A stretch of DNA of 64,000 nucleotides. It comes from an uncultured Clostridia bacterium. GTDB taxonomy: Bacteria; Bacillota; Clostridia; TANB77; CAG-508. This document shows positions 43,693 to 53,470 of this stretch, in pieces. Both the position numbers and the translations under genes were made by a program. Under the pieces are notes generated by a model. The model was given only the letters and a program-made list of their open reading frames with translations, was not told the origin of the DNA and did not search any database. Numbering within the stretch: position 1 is the stretch's first letter; each line of letters begins with the position of its first letter. The DNA lies in assembly GCA_944393565.1 (NCBI GenBank), contig CALYAM010000001.1, positions 138,907-202,906 on the forward strand. Direction: 5' to 3'.

Positions 43693-46308
43693 ATGAACTT
43701 GCTTAACAAATTAACAATAAAAAATCTTAAATTAAATAAAAAAAGAACCATTGTAACGGTTATTGGTATAATGCTTTCTGTTGCCCTAATTACTGCTGTT
43801 GCTTCAATGTATGCAAGTGCAATTTATTCTTTAATTGATTTTGAACAAAACAGAAAAGGAAATTTTCATGTTGCATTTTATGATGTTCTAGCAGATAATC
43901 TAGAAACTTTTAAGAACAATCGTGAAATAGAAAACATTAATTTAACACAAAATATAGGTTATGCTAATATTAATTCAAAAAATGAAAGTAAACCTTATGC
44001 TTATATAAAATCATTTTCAAAAAGTGCATTAGAGAATCTATCTATTAGGCTAGTGGAAGGAAGACTGCCAGAAAGTGAGTCAGAAATTATCATTCCAACT
44101 CATTTAAAAACAAATGGAAGACTAGAATTAAAAGTAGGCGATGAAATTTCTTTAGATATTGGTACTAGAGTAGATTCTGAGGGGGATAAATTAATACAAG
44201 ATAATCCATATCATGAAGAAAACAATGAAAAAGTAATTGATACTATAAGCAAATCATATAAAATTGTTGGAATTATAGAAAGACCTGCAAATAATATTGA
44301 AAGTTATACTGCACCAGGCTATACATTTATTACATATATGGATACCAATAATTTAAGTGGTGCTCTTGATGTATATGTGAGATTTACAGATAATGGATTG
44401 AAAAACATTTATAAATTAACTGCAAATATTATAGGAATTGATGAAGAATTGTTTAAAAAATCACAAGACTATTCATATTTACCTAAATCAGAGGAAGAAA
44501 ATAATAAAATACAAGAAGAATTAGATAAAGCAAAATACAAAATAAACATGAATAGTTATTTAATAGGACTTGAAACCAATCCTATTGGAAGTAGCGGTAT
44601 TGGTGGACTTGGAACAGTAGTAGGAATAGTTATAGCAATTATTGTATTTACTTCAGTATTTTGCATTAAAAATAGTTTTGACATATCAATTACAGAAAAA
44701 ATTAAACAATATGGGATGCTAAAAAGTATAGGAGCAACTAAAAAACAAATAAAACGAAATGTATTCTACGAAGCAACAATTTTAGGATTAATGGGTATAC
44801 CTCTAGGAGTACTTTCAGGCTTTATTGCCACATTTGTTTTAATAAAAATTAGCAATTATTTTCTATCTGATATGCTAACAGAAGGGTTATCTCTTAAATT
44901 TTCATTTTCATTTCTAGCAGTTATTATAGCAATTGTGCTTGGAATGATAACAATATATTTTTCGGCATTTAAAAGTGCAAGAAGAGCCTCAAAGGTGTCA
45001 CCAATAGACTCTATTAGAAATAGTGGTAATATTAAAATAAAAGCTAAGAAGATGAAATCTCCTAAAATTATAAAAAAAGTATTTGGAGTAGGTGGTGAAA
45101 TATCATACAAAAATTTAAAAAGAAATAATAAAAAATATAGAACAACTGTAATATCTATTATAGTATCAGTATTAGTATTTATTGCATTATCTAGTTTTAT
45201 GTCAATGGCATTCCAAACAGTAGAAAATGAACTAAATTTAAAAGAAGCAAATTTACAATTATCATCAACTAATTATACAGAAGAAGATTACTTGAAAATG
45301 ATTAAAACAACAACATTTGACAATATAGAAAGATATGCAGTACTAAGGGTAAGCGATTTCGAGTGTAAAGAAAATTACTATAATCAAGAATATATTGACT
45401 TTTTAAGTTTGAAATTCAATCCAAATATAAGTTATTATTTTACAATTATTACATTAGGAAATGAAGAATATAATAGATATATAAAATCTATTGGACTAAA
45501 ATATGATGACATAAAAGATAAAGCAATTTTATGTGACTATGAAGTCGTAAGTAGATATGATGAGAGCAAGGAAAAATATATAAATAAATACATGAAAATA
45601 CATAACTTAGAAAAAGGAAATACGATAAATGGAAAATTTGACAATGAGATGAATTATAATATAGAAATAGGAGCGGTTACAGAACAAAAACCTTTTGGAT
45701 TAGAAAATTATAATACATATAGATTGTTAATTATAAGTGATGAACTATTTGATAAAATTACTACAAGCGATACTTTAGAAATTTATTACCAATCAAGTAA
45801 TGCTAACAAATTACAAGATGATATAGATGAGTTTTTAAAAGATACCAATTATACTATTAATAATTTTGACGAAAACGCAAAAATAATGAATAATTTATTT
45901 ACATTAATAGGTATATTTTTATATGGATTTATTATAGTTATAAGCTTAATTGGAATTACAAATATATTTAATACAATTACTACAAATATGGAATTAAGGC
46001 GAAGCGAATTTGCAATGCTAAAATCAGTGGGAATGACATCAAAAGAATTTAATAGAATGATAAGATTAGAAAGTATATTTATGGGTATAAAAGCTTTAAT
46101 AATCAGTATTCCAATAGGAGTAGCCTTATCATATTTAATATATCATTTTTTAGTAGCAGACTCAGGATTTCCATATGAGCCTCCAATAATGGCAGTCGTA
46201 ATTGCAATTATAACTGTTTTTATACTAATCTCTATTATTATGAAATACTCTATTAATAAAATTAATAAGCAAAATACAATAGAAACAATCAGAAATGAAA
46301 ATATTTAA
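43693..46308 (+). CDS. FtsX-family ABC permease (Bce-like)
   Basis: An 871-residue permease with an N-terminal helix (about 20-45), a large external domain, an FtsX helix block (about 305-435, containing KQYGMLKSIGATKKQIKRNV), a second helix and external domain, and a terminal FtsX block (SEFAMLKSVGMTSKEFNRMI, about 740-865). It is longer than typical BceB (about 650) and looks like the YtrF/MacB-like double FtsX type. ATG 43693 follows AAGGGGTGAT. With the following sensor pair it probably forms a peptide-antibiotic sensing and detoxification module. Confidence 0.88.
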   Translation: MNLLNKLTIKNLKLNKKRTIVTVIGIMLSVALITAVASMYASAIYSLIDFEQNRKGNFHVAFYDVLADNLETFKNNREIENINLTQNIGYANINSKNESKPYAYIKSFSKSALENLSIRLVEGRLPESESEIIIPTHLKTNGRLELKVGDEISLDIGTRVDSEGDKLIQDNPYHEENNEKVIDTISKSYKIVGIIERPANNIESYTAPGYTFITYMDTNNLSGALDVYVRFTDNGLKNIYKLTANIIGIDEELFKKSQDYSYLPKSEEENNKIQEELDKAKYKINMNSYLIGLETNPIGSSGIGGLGTVVGIVIAIIVFTSVFCIKNSFDISITEKIKQYGMLKSIGATKKQIKRNVFYEATILGLMGIPLGVLSGFIATFVLIKISNYFLSDMLTEGLSLKFSFSFLAVIIAIVLGMITIYFSAFKSARRASKVSPIDSIRNSGNIKIKAKKMKSPKIIKKVFGVGGEISYKNLKRNNKKYRTTVISIIVSVLVFIALSSFMSMAFQTVENELNLKEANLQLSSTNYTEEDYLKMIKTTTFDNIERYAVLRVSDFECKENYYNQEYIDFLSLKFNPNISYYFTIITLGNEEYNRYIKSIGLKYDDIKDKAILCDYEVVSRYDESKEKYINKYMKIHNLEKGNTINGKFDNEMNYNIEIGAVTEQKPFGLENYNTYRLLIISDELFDKITTSDTLEIYYQSSNANKLQDDIDEFLKDTNYTINNFDENAKIMNNLFTLIGIFLYGFIIVISLIGITNIFNTITTNMELRRSEFAMLKSVGMTSKEFNRMIRLESIFMGIKALIISIPIGVALSYLIYHFLVADSGFPYEPPIMAVVIAIITVFILISIIMKYSINKINKQNTIETIRNENI

Positions 46309-46309
46309 A

Positions 46310-46340
46310 CACAAAAAGGAGAGAACTTCTCCTTTTTGTG
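46310..46340 (+). terminator. Hairpin between ABC permease and response regulator
   Basis: CACAAAAAGGAGA (46310-46322) pairs perfectly with TCTCCTTTTTGTG (46328-46340). The T5 lies in the stem. It separates the transporter from the two-component genes; TATACT follows immediately as a possible -10. Confidence 0.6.
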
Positions 46341-46368
46341 CTATACTATATGCAGAAGGAGATTATAT

Positions 46369-47025
46369 ATGAACATTTTACTAATAGAAGACAATATAGA
46401 CATAGTAAATGGATTAAAATATTCTATTGAGAAAAACAATTATTCTTTTCACTTCAAAACGAATGCAAAAGATTTTATAGAATACATAAATATCAATAAT
46501 AATATTGATATTATTATTTTAGATATAGCATTACCAGATGGAAATGGTTTTAATTTGTTTGAAAAATATATAAAAGAGAAAAATATTCCAACTATATTCC
46601 TTACAGCAAAAGACAATGAAGACGACATTGTAAAGGGATTGAACATTGGAGCAGAAGATTATATTACAAAACCATTTTCCACAAAGGAATTATTGGCAAG
46701 AATTAATAAAATCATGCTTCGAACAAAAAAACGAAGTACTATAAAAATAAAAGATATAAGTTTTGATATGGATAAAATGATTATATATAAAAATGAAAAA
46801 AAGATTGATCTAACAAGTCTGGAATTAAAATTGTTTAATTTACTAATTCTTAATATAAATAAAGTAGTTACTCGTTCAATGATCTTAGATAAAATATGGG
46901 AATGGACAGGAAATGATGTTGATGATCATACAGTTACAGTTTACTTTAATAGAATAAGAGAAAAACTAGGAACAGATATTATTACTACAGTAAAAGGAAT
47001 GGGTTATATAATTAATGAAGAATAA
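46369..47025 (+). CDS. OmpR-family response regulator
   Basis: A 218-residue regulator: receiver domain MNILLIEDNIDIVNG with phospho-acceptor Asp52 in ILDIALPDGNG, then FLTAKDNEDDIVKGL and the Lys of ITKPF; the C-terminal winged helix includes LTSLELKLFNLLI and VDDHTVTVYFNRIREKL. ATG 46369 follows AGAAGGAGA. It overlaps the kinase gene by 11 bases. A likely target is the direct repeat before the ABC operon. Confidence 0.93.
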   Translation: MNILLIEDNIDIVNGLKYSIEKNNYSFHFKTNAKDFIEYININNNIDIIILDIALPDGNGFNLFEKYIKEKNIPTIFLTAKDNEDDIVKGLNIGAEDYITKPFSTKELLARINKIMLRTKKRSTIKIKDISFDMDKMIIYKNEKKIDLTSLELKLFNLLILNINKVVTRSMILDKIWEWTGNDVDDHTVTVYFNRIREKLGTDIITTVKGMGYIINEE

Positions 47026-48241
47026 AATTTTACTAAAAAAATATTTGAAAATAATTCTAATTACCTCAATATGTATATTAAGCTTATTCTCAATAATGAA
47101 AATATATGAATATAAAACATATACAAATGTTTTTAATAAAAAAATAGATATGATTGTAAGCATGATAAAAGAGAAATATCCAAATATAACAAATACAGAC
47201 ATAATGGATATTATAAATAGCAAAGAAAATACTTCAAATGGATTTTTGGAACAGTATGGAATTGATTTGGATAAAGATTCAGTACTTTTGAAAAACGAGA
47301 AAAATTTTAAAATTTTCTTATGTATAGATATAATTTGTTTAGTATCAGGAATTTGTGCATTAATATATATTTTTTTGTTATATGAAAAGAGAAAAGATAG
47401 AGAATTAGCAAAAGTAACTAAATATATTGAACAAATTAATAAAAAAAATTATTCACTAGAAATTGATGAAATATCAGAAGATGAATTATCAATTTTAAAA
47501 AATGAAATATACAAAACAACAATTATGCTAAAAGAAACTGCCGAAATTTCTTTAAGGGCTAAGAAACAACTGCAAAACTCTTTAGAAGATATATCACATC
47601 AATTAAAAACACCATTAACTTCTATTCTAATTATACTAGATAATTTATTAGATGATCCAAATATGGAAGATAAAGTTAGACAAGCGTTTATTAAAGATTT
47701 AAAGAGGCAAACAGCAAATATAAGTTTTTTAGTGCAGTCGTTACTTAAATTATCAAAATTTGATAGTAGTACAGTTCATTTTATTAAAGAAGATAAGTTG
47801 TTAAAAGATATCATTAATGAATCTACAAAAAATGTAGCAGAAGTTTGCGATTTAAAAAATGTAACTATATATATAGAAGGAAATAATAAAGCAAAAATAA
47901 ATTGCGATTTTATGTGGGAAATAGAAGCTATTACTAATATAATTAAGAATTGTATAGAGCATTCTGAAAATGGCAGCAAGATAAACATAAGTTATGAGCA
48001 AAATAATGTGTATTCAAGCATATTAATTCAAGACTATGCAGGAGGAATCGATAAAAATGATTTGCCACATATATTTGAAAGATTTTATAAAGGGAAAAAT
48101 GCTTCTAAAGATAGTATTGGGATTGGACTAGCACTTGCCAAAACAATAATTGAAAAAGACCATGGAAATATTAGTGTTGAAACTGATAATATAGGAACTA
48201 AATTTATAATTAAGTATTTTCATATATTTAGCAAAAAATAA
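47015..48241 (+). CDS. Sensor histidine kinase
   Basis: A 408-residue membrane kinase with two helices (about 9-28 and 105-128) around a 75-residue external loop, then HisKA with the phospho-acceptor His in DISHQLKTPLTS, an N box NIIKNCIEHSENGSK, and ATP-lid motifs DYAGGIDKNDLPHIFERFYKG and GIGLALAKTI. The external loop is longer than in Bce-type intramembrane kinases (usually under 25 residues), so it may bind a ligand directly. Translated with the response regulator. Confidence 0.92.
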   Translation: MKNKILLKKYLKIILITSICILSLFSIMKIYEYKTYTNVFNKKIDMIVSMIKEKYPNITNTDIMDIINSKENTSNGFLEQYGIDLDKDSVLLKNEKNFKIFLCIDIICLVSGICALIYIFLLYEKRKDRELAKVTKYIEQINKKNYSLEIDEISEDELSILKNEIYKTTIMLKETAEISLRAKKQLQNSLEDISHQLKTPLTSILIILDNLLDDPNMEDKVRQAFIKDLKRQTANISFLVQSLLKLSKFDSSTVHFIKEDKLLKDIINESTKNVAEVCDLKNVTIYIEGNNKAKINCDFMWEIEAITNIIKNCIEHSENGSKINISYEQNNVYSSILIQDYAGGIDKNDLPHIFERFYKGKNASKDSIGIGLALAKTIIEKDHGNISVETDNIGTKFIIKYFHIFSKK

Positions 48242-48352
48242 AGTCGTATTATATTCCTTTTGATAATAGCCGTTTGTTTATATATGCTTTATCAAACATG
48301 TTCGCCTGAAACTATAACAATATTTTTAATTAAATAAATTACAACACAAATG

Positions 48353-48386
48353 AAGCAGATATTTAGTAAAACAATATCTGCTTTTA
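48353..48386 (+). terminator. Terminator of the two-component operon
   Basis: AGCAGATAT (48354-48362) pairs with ATATCTGCT (48374-48382), followed by TTTT. Confidence 0.75.
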
Positions 48387-48481
48387 TGATAATACATAAA
48401 AAAGTTTATAAAAAGTTTATACTTTAGACATAAAATATTTAGAATTATATTTTAAAATATATCAAAAACAGGAAAAGTGAT

Positions 48482-48643
48482 ATGAAAATGAACTTACAAA
48501 AACGAATATTAATTTCAAATACAATAACAATTATAATATGTTTATTAATGCTATTTTTAATAGTTGGAATTGTAATGAATATATTTAGAACACAATATAT
48601 TAAAATATATATGCAAGCAATAAAGAAAAAATTTAAAGAATAA
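48482..48643 (+). pseudogene. Short membrane peptide, probably a truncated sensor-kinase start
   Basis: A 53-codon ORF with an AGGAAAAG site: KMNLQKRILISNTITIIICL, then a long hydrophobic helix (to VMNIF) and a basic tail. The pattern looks like the N-terminal transmembrane start of a histidine kinase cut short. About 45 bases across its end (48625-48670) resemble 50055-50100 in another debris field. The rest of 48242-48834 shows no gene. Confidence 0.4.
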
Positions 48644-48834
48644 TAATATTTTAATTGTTTTAATGGTATAATATTATACGACATTTAATAAATATGATTC
48701 CATATATAATAATATTATTTCCTTTTTTCTTATAATTAGTTTTATTATTTATAGAAAAAAGGAAAATTTATAAATTATTATCAAAAAAATCCAATAAACT
48801 TTTAAAAAATAAATTATATGAAAGAGAGTCCTTT

Positions 48835-49314
48835 ATGAATAAGAAAATAATAACAATTATACTCATTAGTTTTCTGATTTTAAGTTCTACAATTATTTAT
48901 GCATTATATATTTTAAATTACATACCACATAGAAAGTATAATAATGAACATTTTAACATAAAAACATACACGAGTAGTATGGATAAAGACAATGATGGCA
49001 TTGATGATCAAACTGATATATTAAATAGTGTTAGAGAATATATAGAAACAAACCCCAAATATAAAAGCAAATATTATGCAAGTGGTTATCCAAATGATGA
49101 ATATGGTGTTTGTACCGACGTTGTAGCTTTTGGCTTAAAAGGTGCTGGGTATGATTTAATGGAACTAGTAAATGAAGACATAAAGAACAATAGGAATAAT
49201 TATAACATTGATATTATAGACAAAAATATAGATTTTAGAAGAGTACAAAACTTAAAAACATATTTTGAAAACAATGCTATTTCGCTTACAACTGATAAAT
49301 TCTATGTTTTTTAG
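48835..49314 (+). pseudogene. DUF1287 protein, C-terminally truncated
   Basis: An N-terminal membrane/signal helix (about 5-28) is followed by a DUF1287 (NlpC/P60-like) domain: DKDNDGIDDQTDIL (Asp-rich, calcium-like), YYASGYPNDEYGVCTDVVAF with the presumed catalytic Cys, and NIDFRRVQNLKTYF. It ends after SLTTDKFYVF, where full-length relatives continue with a WQPGDIV-like segment and the part carrying the catalytic His. So the gene seems to have lost its last third. ATG after GAAAGAGAG. Confidence 0.75.
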
Positions 49315-49351
49315 ATAACAAAATAATTAACAAATAAGAACTACTTGTTAA

Positions 49352-49675
49352 TCATTCATCTTTTAGGTACTTTTCCCAATCCATAAAAGCATGTCCAATT
49401 CTTAATACAAAAGCCTTTGAATTTTCTTCATCAGTTATATAAAATATTACATAATTTCTTACATTAACTTTTCTAATATTATTATAACCTGTTAATTCTT
49501 GACTTAAAATAGGCATACTACCTGCTATATCTTCTAAGTTTTTTAATTCTTGTTTAAATAAAAGTTTATATTTATCTGCTATAATATCTCCTACCAAATT
49601 ATATCTTAAATACTTCAAAATATTTTCTAAATCTTTTTCCACAGTTTCTGAAACTTCAACTATATATTTTTTCAT
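49352..49675 (-). CDS. RelE/ParE-family toxin
   Basis: A 107-residue protein of the RelE/ParE fold: YIVEVSETVEKDLENILKYL at the start, IRKVNVRNYVIFYI and VLRIGHAFMDWEKYL at the end. RelE relatives cleave mRNA on the ribosome and ParE relatives poison gyrase; the sequence does not decide which. It lies 17 bases after its antitoxin on the minus strand. Full length. Confidence 0.85.
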   Translation of the reverse strand: MKKYIVEVSETVEKDLENILKYLRYNLVGDIIADKYKLLFKQELKNLEDIAGSMPILSQELTGYNNIRKVNVRNYVIFYITDEENSKAFVLRIGHAFMDWEKYLKDE

Positions 49676-49692
49676 ACAAAAACTCCAATCTC

Positions 49693-49935
49693 TTAGATAT
49701 TGTCTATTTTGTTAAAAACTTCTTCTATTGAATATACTCTATTTGCATTTATGTCATCTATTCCTTTTTGCAATTTTTCTTTTAAATCTTTTTTACTTTT
49801 TATCATTATATTATCTGGAGCGTCTGTATCTACATATGATATTTTTAAGTATTCAATAAAATTTATCACTTGATTTGTAAGTTCTTCTGGTAAAGTATCT
49901 ATTTCATTATATAATCTTTGTTTTTCGATAGACAT
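49693..49935 (-). CDS. Antitoxin of the RelE/ParE pair
   Basis: An 80-residue protein (MSIEKQRLYNEIDTLPEELT, then KSKKDLKEKLQKGIDDI) with DUF2281-like N-terminal helices and a charged C-terminal helix that would mask the toxin. First gene of the minus-strand operon with a GGGAGGTAAC site. A 7-bp inverted repeat overlaps its promoter, as expected for autoregulation. Confidence 0.75.
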   Translation of the reverse strand: MSIEKQRLYNEIDTLPEELTNQVINFIEYLKISYVDTDAPDNIMIKSKKDLKEKLQKGIDDINANRVYSIEEVFNKIDNI

Positions 49936-49959
49936 ATTTGTTACCTCCCAAAATTATTT

Positions 49960-49977
49960 ATAGTATTATTATACTAT
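49960..49977 (-). promoter_or_regulatory. Operator/promoter of the toxin-antitoxin operon
   Basis: ATAGTAT-TATT-ATACTAT: a perfect 7-bp inverted repeat. On the minus strand it contains TATAAT as a likely -10, 25-30 bases before the antitoxin ATG. Confidence 0.6.
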
Positions 49978-50040
49978 CTTTTATACCAAAAATCTATACA
50001 GTTCTGAAAATATTTTAACCCGCAACCTGCGAAACAAATT

Positions 50041-50450
50041 ACAAGTTGCAAGGAAAAATTTAAAAAACAGTAGTATTTTAATTGCTTTAATGGCTATATT
50101 GCGAAAGAAAGATAAAATCTATGAAAATGAAGTTTTTCCATATACAAGTTGGTTTTTAAAAGCAATTAAAGAAGGTATTGGTATATAGATGAATGTGATG
50201 GACAAGGAGAGAAAAAGGAAATTGTTTAGAGGCATATTATAAAGTAAAAGCAGAAAATTATAAAAATTAAAGGAAATGGAGAGATATTGAATGGACAAAA
50301 AGAAAAATGAAATAACAATTTATTCCAGTACTGCCTGAGTATTTGACTTATGTAGTAGCAGTAGAAGATAATCCAGAATCTATATTAGTATTAAATATGG
50401 AAAAGGTGAATTAATTGATATATTATATTTCTAACTATACATATTGATTG
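50041..50450 (+). pseudogene. Gene debris between toxin-antitoxin and ABC operon
   Basis: Short broken coding stretches, for example ENEVFPYTSWFLKAIKEG ending at a stop, and FDLCSSSRR- or LTYVVAVEDNPESILVLNM-like readings in other frames. None is long enough to name. Bases 50055-50100 resemble 48625-48670. Confidence 0.35.
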
Positions 50451-50736
50451 ACAAAATAAAACTCAAATGGTATATTAAGCATATAAAATTATACTGCGTA
50501 AGTTTTTACATTATATTTTATAAATATAATAAATATGCTGATGACATTGTAGCCAATTTGTGCTGCCACAATATACGAAAAGATAATTAGAATAATACAA
50601 TAAATACTATATGTAGCTTTTTACCAATAACATAGACAATATTGTATATTCTAATAATACTTGCCTTTCGACTACATGTGTAAGTGGCAAAAAAAATAAA
50701 AACTGTTGTGGTAGAAATCAGTAATATCTATGGTTG

Positions 50737-50798
50737 TTGTAATTTTAAATAAATAAAACAGTTTGAAATATAACTGTTTTATTTATTTAAAATTACAA
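50737..50798. repeat. Perfect 27-bp inverted repeat
   Basis: Bases 50737-50763 are the exact reverse complement of 50772-50798, around an 8-base loop (TGAAATAT). The core is AACAGTT-side TTTAAATAAATAAAAC. No T-run logic is needed on one strand only, so it may be a bidirectional terminator or a tiny palindromic mobile repeat. 50451-50736 shows nothing else I can name. Confidence 0.8.
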
Positions 50799-50952
50799 TA
50801 TTTATCAAGATTATGAAGTTAAATATTGATAATATTAGAAACAATAAAAGATATCTAAGATCCTGCCATAAGAAAAAACGTGTAAAACATTGGAAATAAT
50901 TTTTTAAATTAAAAGAAATTTTATATACAATAAAAAATAGGAGGTATAAAAA

Positions 50953-51675
50953 ATGATTCAAATAAAAAATGTTTCAAAGTCTTATGTCAAAGGGAAAAAA
51001 TCAGTAGAGAGCTTGAATCTTGAAATTAAAAATGGTGAAATATTTGGATTTTTAGGGCCAAATGGAGCAGGAAAAACAACAACAATAAGAATGATAACAG
51101 GAATATTAAATATTGATGAAGGAGATATTTTAATAGATGACAAAAGTATAAAAAAAGAACCATTAGAAGCAAAGAAAAATTTTGGTTTTGTACCAGATAG
51201 TCCAGATATGTTTTTAAAATTAAAAGGAATAGAATATTTAATGTTTATGGCAGATGTGTATGACGTACCACAAAATGAAAGAGAAGAAAAAATTGAAAAA
51301 CTAACAAAAAAATTCGAAATATATAATCAGCTAAACAATCAAATACAAAGCTATTCACATGGTATGAGACAAAAAATCGTAATCTGTGGTGCATTACTTT
51401 CAGAGCCTAAAAACTGGATATTAGATGAGCCAATGACTGGCTTAGACCCTAAATCTTCTTATGATTTAAAAGAAATGATGAGGGAACACGCAAAGTCAGG
51501 AAAAACTGTATTTTTCTCAACACACATATTAGAAGTGGCAGAAAAATTATGTGATAGAGTTGGAATTATCAATAAAGGAAAATTGGTATTTGTAGGAACA
51601 TTTGAAGAAATGAAGCAAAAATTTAAAGAAAACGCATCATTAGAGGACTTATTCTTGGAAATAACAGAAAAATAA
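50953..51675 (+). CDS. ABC transporter ATP-binding protein
   Basis: A 240-residue ABC ATPase of the NatA/YtrB-like exporter type: Walker A GFLGPNGAGKTTTIRMI, signature YSHGMRQKIVI, Walker B NWILDEPMTGLDP, switch FFSTHILEVAEKL. The signature starts SHGMR rather than SGGQ, as in the 11-kb ATPase. AGGAGG site. It is followed 21 bases on by a permease; a second ABC pair lies just downstream. Confidence 0.92.
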   Translation: MIQIKNVSKSYVKGKKSVESLNLEIKNGEIFGFLGPNGAGKTTTIRMITGILNIDEGDILIDDKSIKKEPLEAKKNFGFVPDSPDMFLKLKGIEYLMFMADVYDVPQNEREEKIEKLTKKFEIYNQLNNQIQSYSHGMRQKIVICGALLSEPKNWILDEPMTGLDPKSSYDLKEMMREHAKSGKTVFFSTHILEVAEKLCDRVGIINKGKLVFVGTFEEMKQKFKENASLEDLFLEITEK

Positions 51676-51696
51676 TATGGAAAAGGAAGAAAAAAA

Positions 51697-53358
51697 ATGG
51701 ATAAAGTAATCAAATTAACAAAAATATTTTTAAAAAATTCCTTTTCTACTATGGATGCTAGAATGGGAATTTCAACAAAGTCAAAAAGCAAAATTATAGT
51801 TTATGGATTATTATTTTTATATTTTGCAGGACTGATTATATTTTTAGGATATAACTTATTAGATGGACTAATTGCGATACACCAAGAAACAATATTTGTT
51901 GGTATGATTTTATTTATGATATTTGGTTTAGCAATTATTCAAACCATATTTTCAAGTATTAATATCTTATATTTTACAAAAGATAGCGAATATTTATTAC
52001 CACTACCATTAAAACCATATCAAATTATACTTGCAAGAACAAATGTAATGTTAATTGCTGAATATGTAATTATATTTTTAATAGGATTTATTCCACTTGT
52101 CATGTATGGAATATTAACAGGAGCAGGAATTGTATATTACTTAACAATGATTTTAGCAGTTATTTTAGTACCAATATTACCAGTATTATTGATTAGTATG
52201 ATTGTTATGTTTATAATGAGTTTCGCAAAACTTACAAAGAACAGAAATAGATTTCAGTTATTTGCTACATTATTAGTTTTAGCAATTATTATAGCTATTT
52301 CAATTTCAACAAGTGGAATGAAACAGGATTTAACAAATGAAGAAATGGCACAAATGGTAGTACAGGCAAATGGAATGATAGAATTAGTAAAAGGATATGT
52401 TCCAACAGTAGATTATTTAATGGAAGCATTAACAACAAACTCTTTATTTACAGCAATAGTGGAAGTATTAAAAACATTAGGAATTACAATAATAGGATTT
52501 ATTGTTTATATGTTAATTGCTCAAAAAATATATTTCAAAGGTTTAGTAGGAAATTTATTTGGAGGAGGAGCATCAAGTTCAAATAAAGAAATAAACCAAA
52601 AAGAATATAGAAATAGTAAGCTATATAAAAGTTATGTTGGAAAAGAATTTAAAAATATGACAAGAAATCCAGTATTTTTAATGCAATGTTTAATACCAGC
52701 AGTTTTAATACCAATTGTAATGGTTGTAGTAGTTTATGCAGGATTAAATAGTGATGGAATGGGATTGGAACAAATAACACAAATGGTACAACAAATACCT
52801 ATAAATACATTCTTTATTGCTTGTATTATTTTAGGAGTTATACAATTTTTCACAATGTTTATATATATTTCAATAACAGCAATTTCAAGAGATGGAGAAA
52901 ACGCAGTATTTATGAAATATATACCAGTATCATTATATAAGCAATATATGTATAAAATAATTCCCAATATTATAATGAATATTGTAACAATCATAATTAC
53001 ATTAGGAATAGCAAAATATATTTTAAATTTACCAGTTATAACTTTAATTGTATTATTCATAGTTGCAACTATAATGGGAATATTACAAAGTATAGCAATG
53101 ATTATTGTAGATTTAAAAAGGCCAAAATTAAACTGGGATTCTGAATATGCAGTTGTGAAGCAAAACTTAAATTTAGTTTTTCCAGTATTGCTTTCAATGG
53201 TTAATATAGGGATATTGGTAGGATTTGTATATTTATTAAAAGATATAAATGTATATATTGGAGTTGGAATATTAGGAACCTTATATATGATACCAACTGT
53301 TATAATAAATAAGTACATATATAATAGACAAGATAAACTAGCCGAGAAAATAATATAA
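51697..53358 (+). CDS. ABC exporter permease
   Basis: A 553-residue membrane protein with about 12 hydrophobic segments, in two halves joined by a cytosolic Asn/Ser-rich region (GGGASSSNKEINQKEYRNSK, about residue 290). The N-terminal half includes DSEYLLPLPLKPYQIILART, a motif common in large ABC-2-like permeases of Firmicutes. Partner of the preceding ATPase. Substrate unknown. Confidence 0.8.
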   Translation: MDKVIKLTKIFLKNSFSTMDARMGISTKSKSKIIVYGLLFLYFAGLIIFLGYNLLDGLIAIHQETIFVGMILFMIFGLAIIQTIFSSINILYFTKDSEYLLPLPLKPYQIILARTNVMLIAEYVIIFLIGFIPLVMYGILTGAGIVYYLTMILAVILVPILPVLLISMIVMFIMSFAKLTKNRNRFQLFATLLVLAIIIAISISTSGMKQDLTNEEMAQMVVQANGMIELVKGYVPTVDYLMEALTTNSLFTAIVEVLKTLGITIIGFIVYMLIAQKIYFKGLVGNLFGGGASSSNKEINQKEYRNSKLYKSYVGKEFKNMTRNPVFLMQCLIPAVLIPIVMVVVVYAGLNSDGMGLEQITQMVQQIPINTFFIACIILGVIQFFTMFIYISITAISRDGENAVFMKYIPVSLYKQYMYKIIPNIIMNIVTIIITLGIAKYILNLPVITLIVLFIVATIMGILQSIAMIIVDLKRPKLNWDSEYAVVKQNLNLVFPVLLSMVNIGILVGFVYLLKDINVYIGVGILGTLYMIPTVIINKYIYNRQDKLAEKII

Positions 53359-53470
53359 TTTTCATAGAACAGGCTTTTAACACATTAATAGAATTAGCCA
53401 AGTGTCTTGTTTTTATTCTGATAATATGCTAATATTTGCCTGTAAGGATAAGAAGAGGAAGGAGAAAGTC

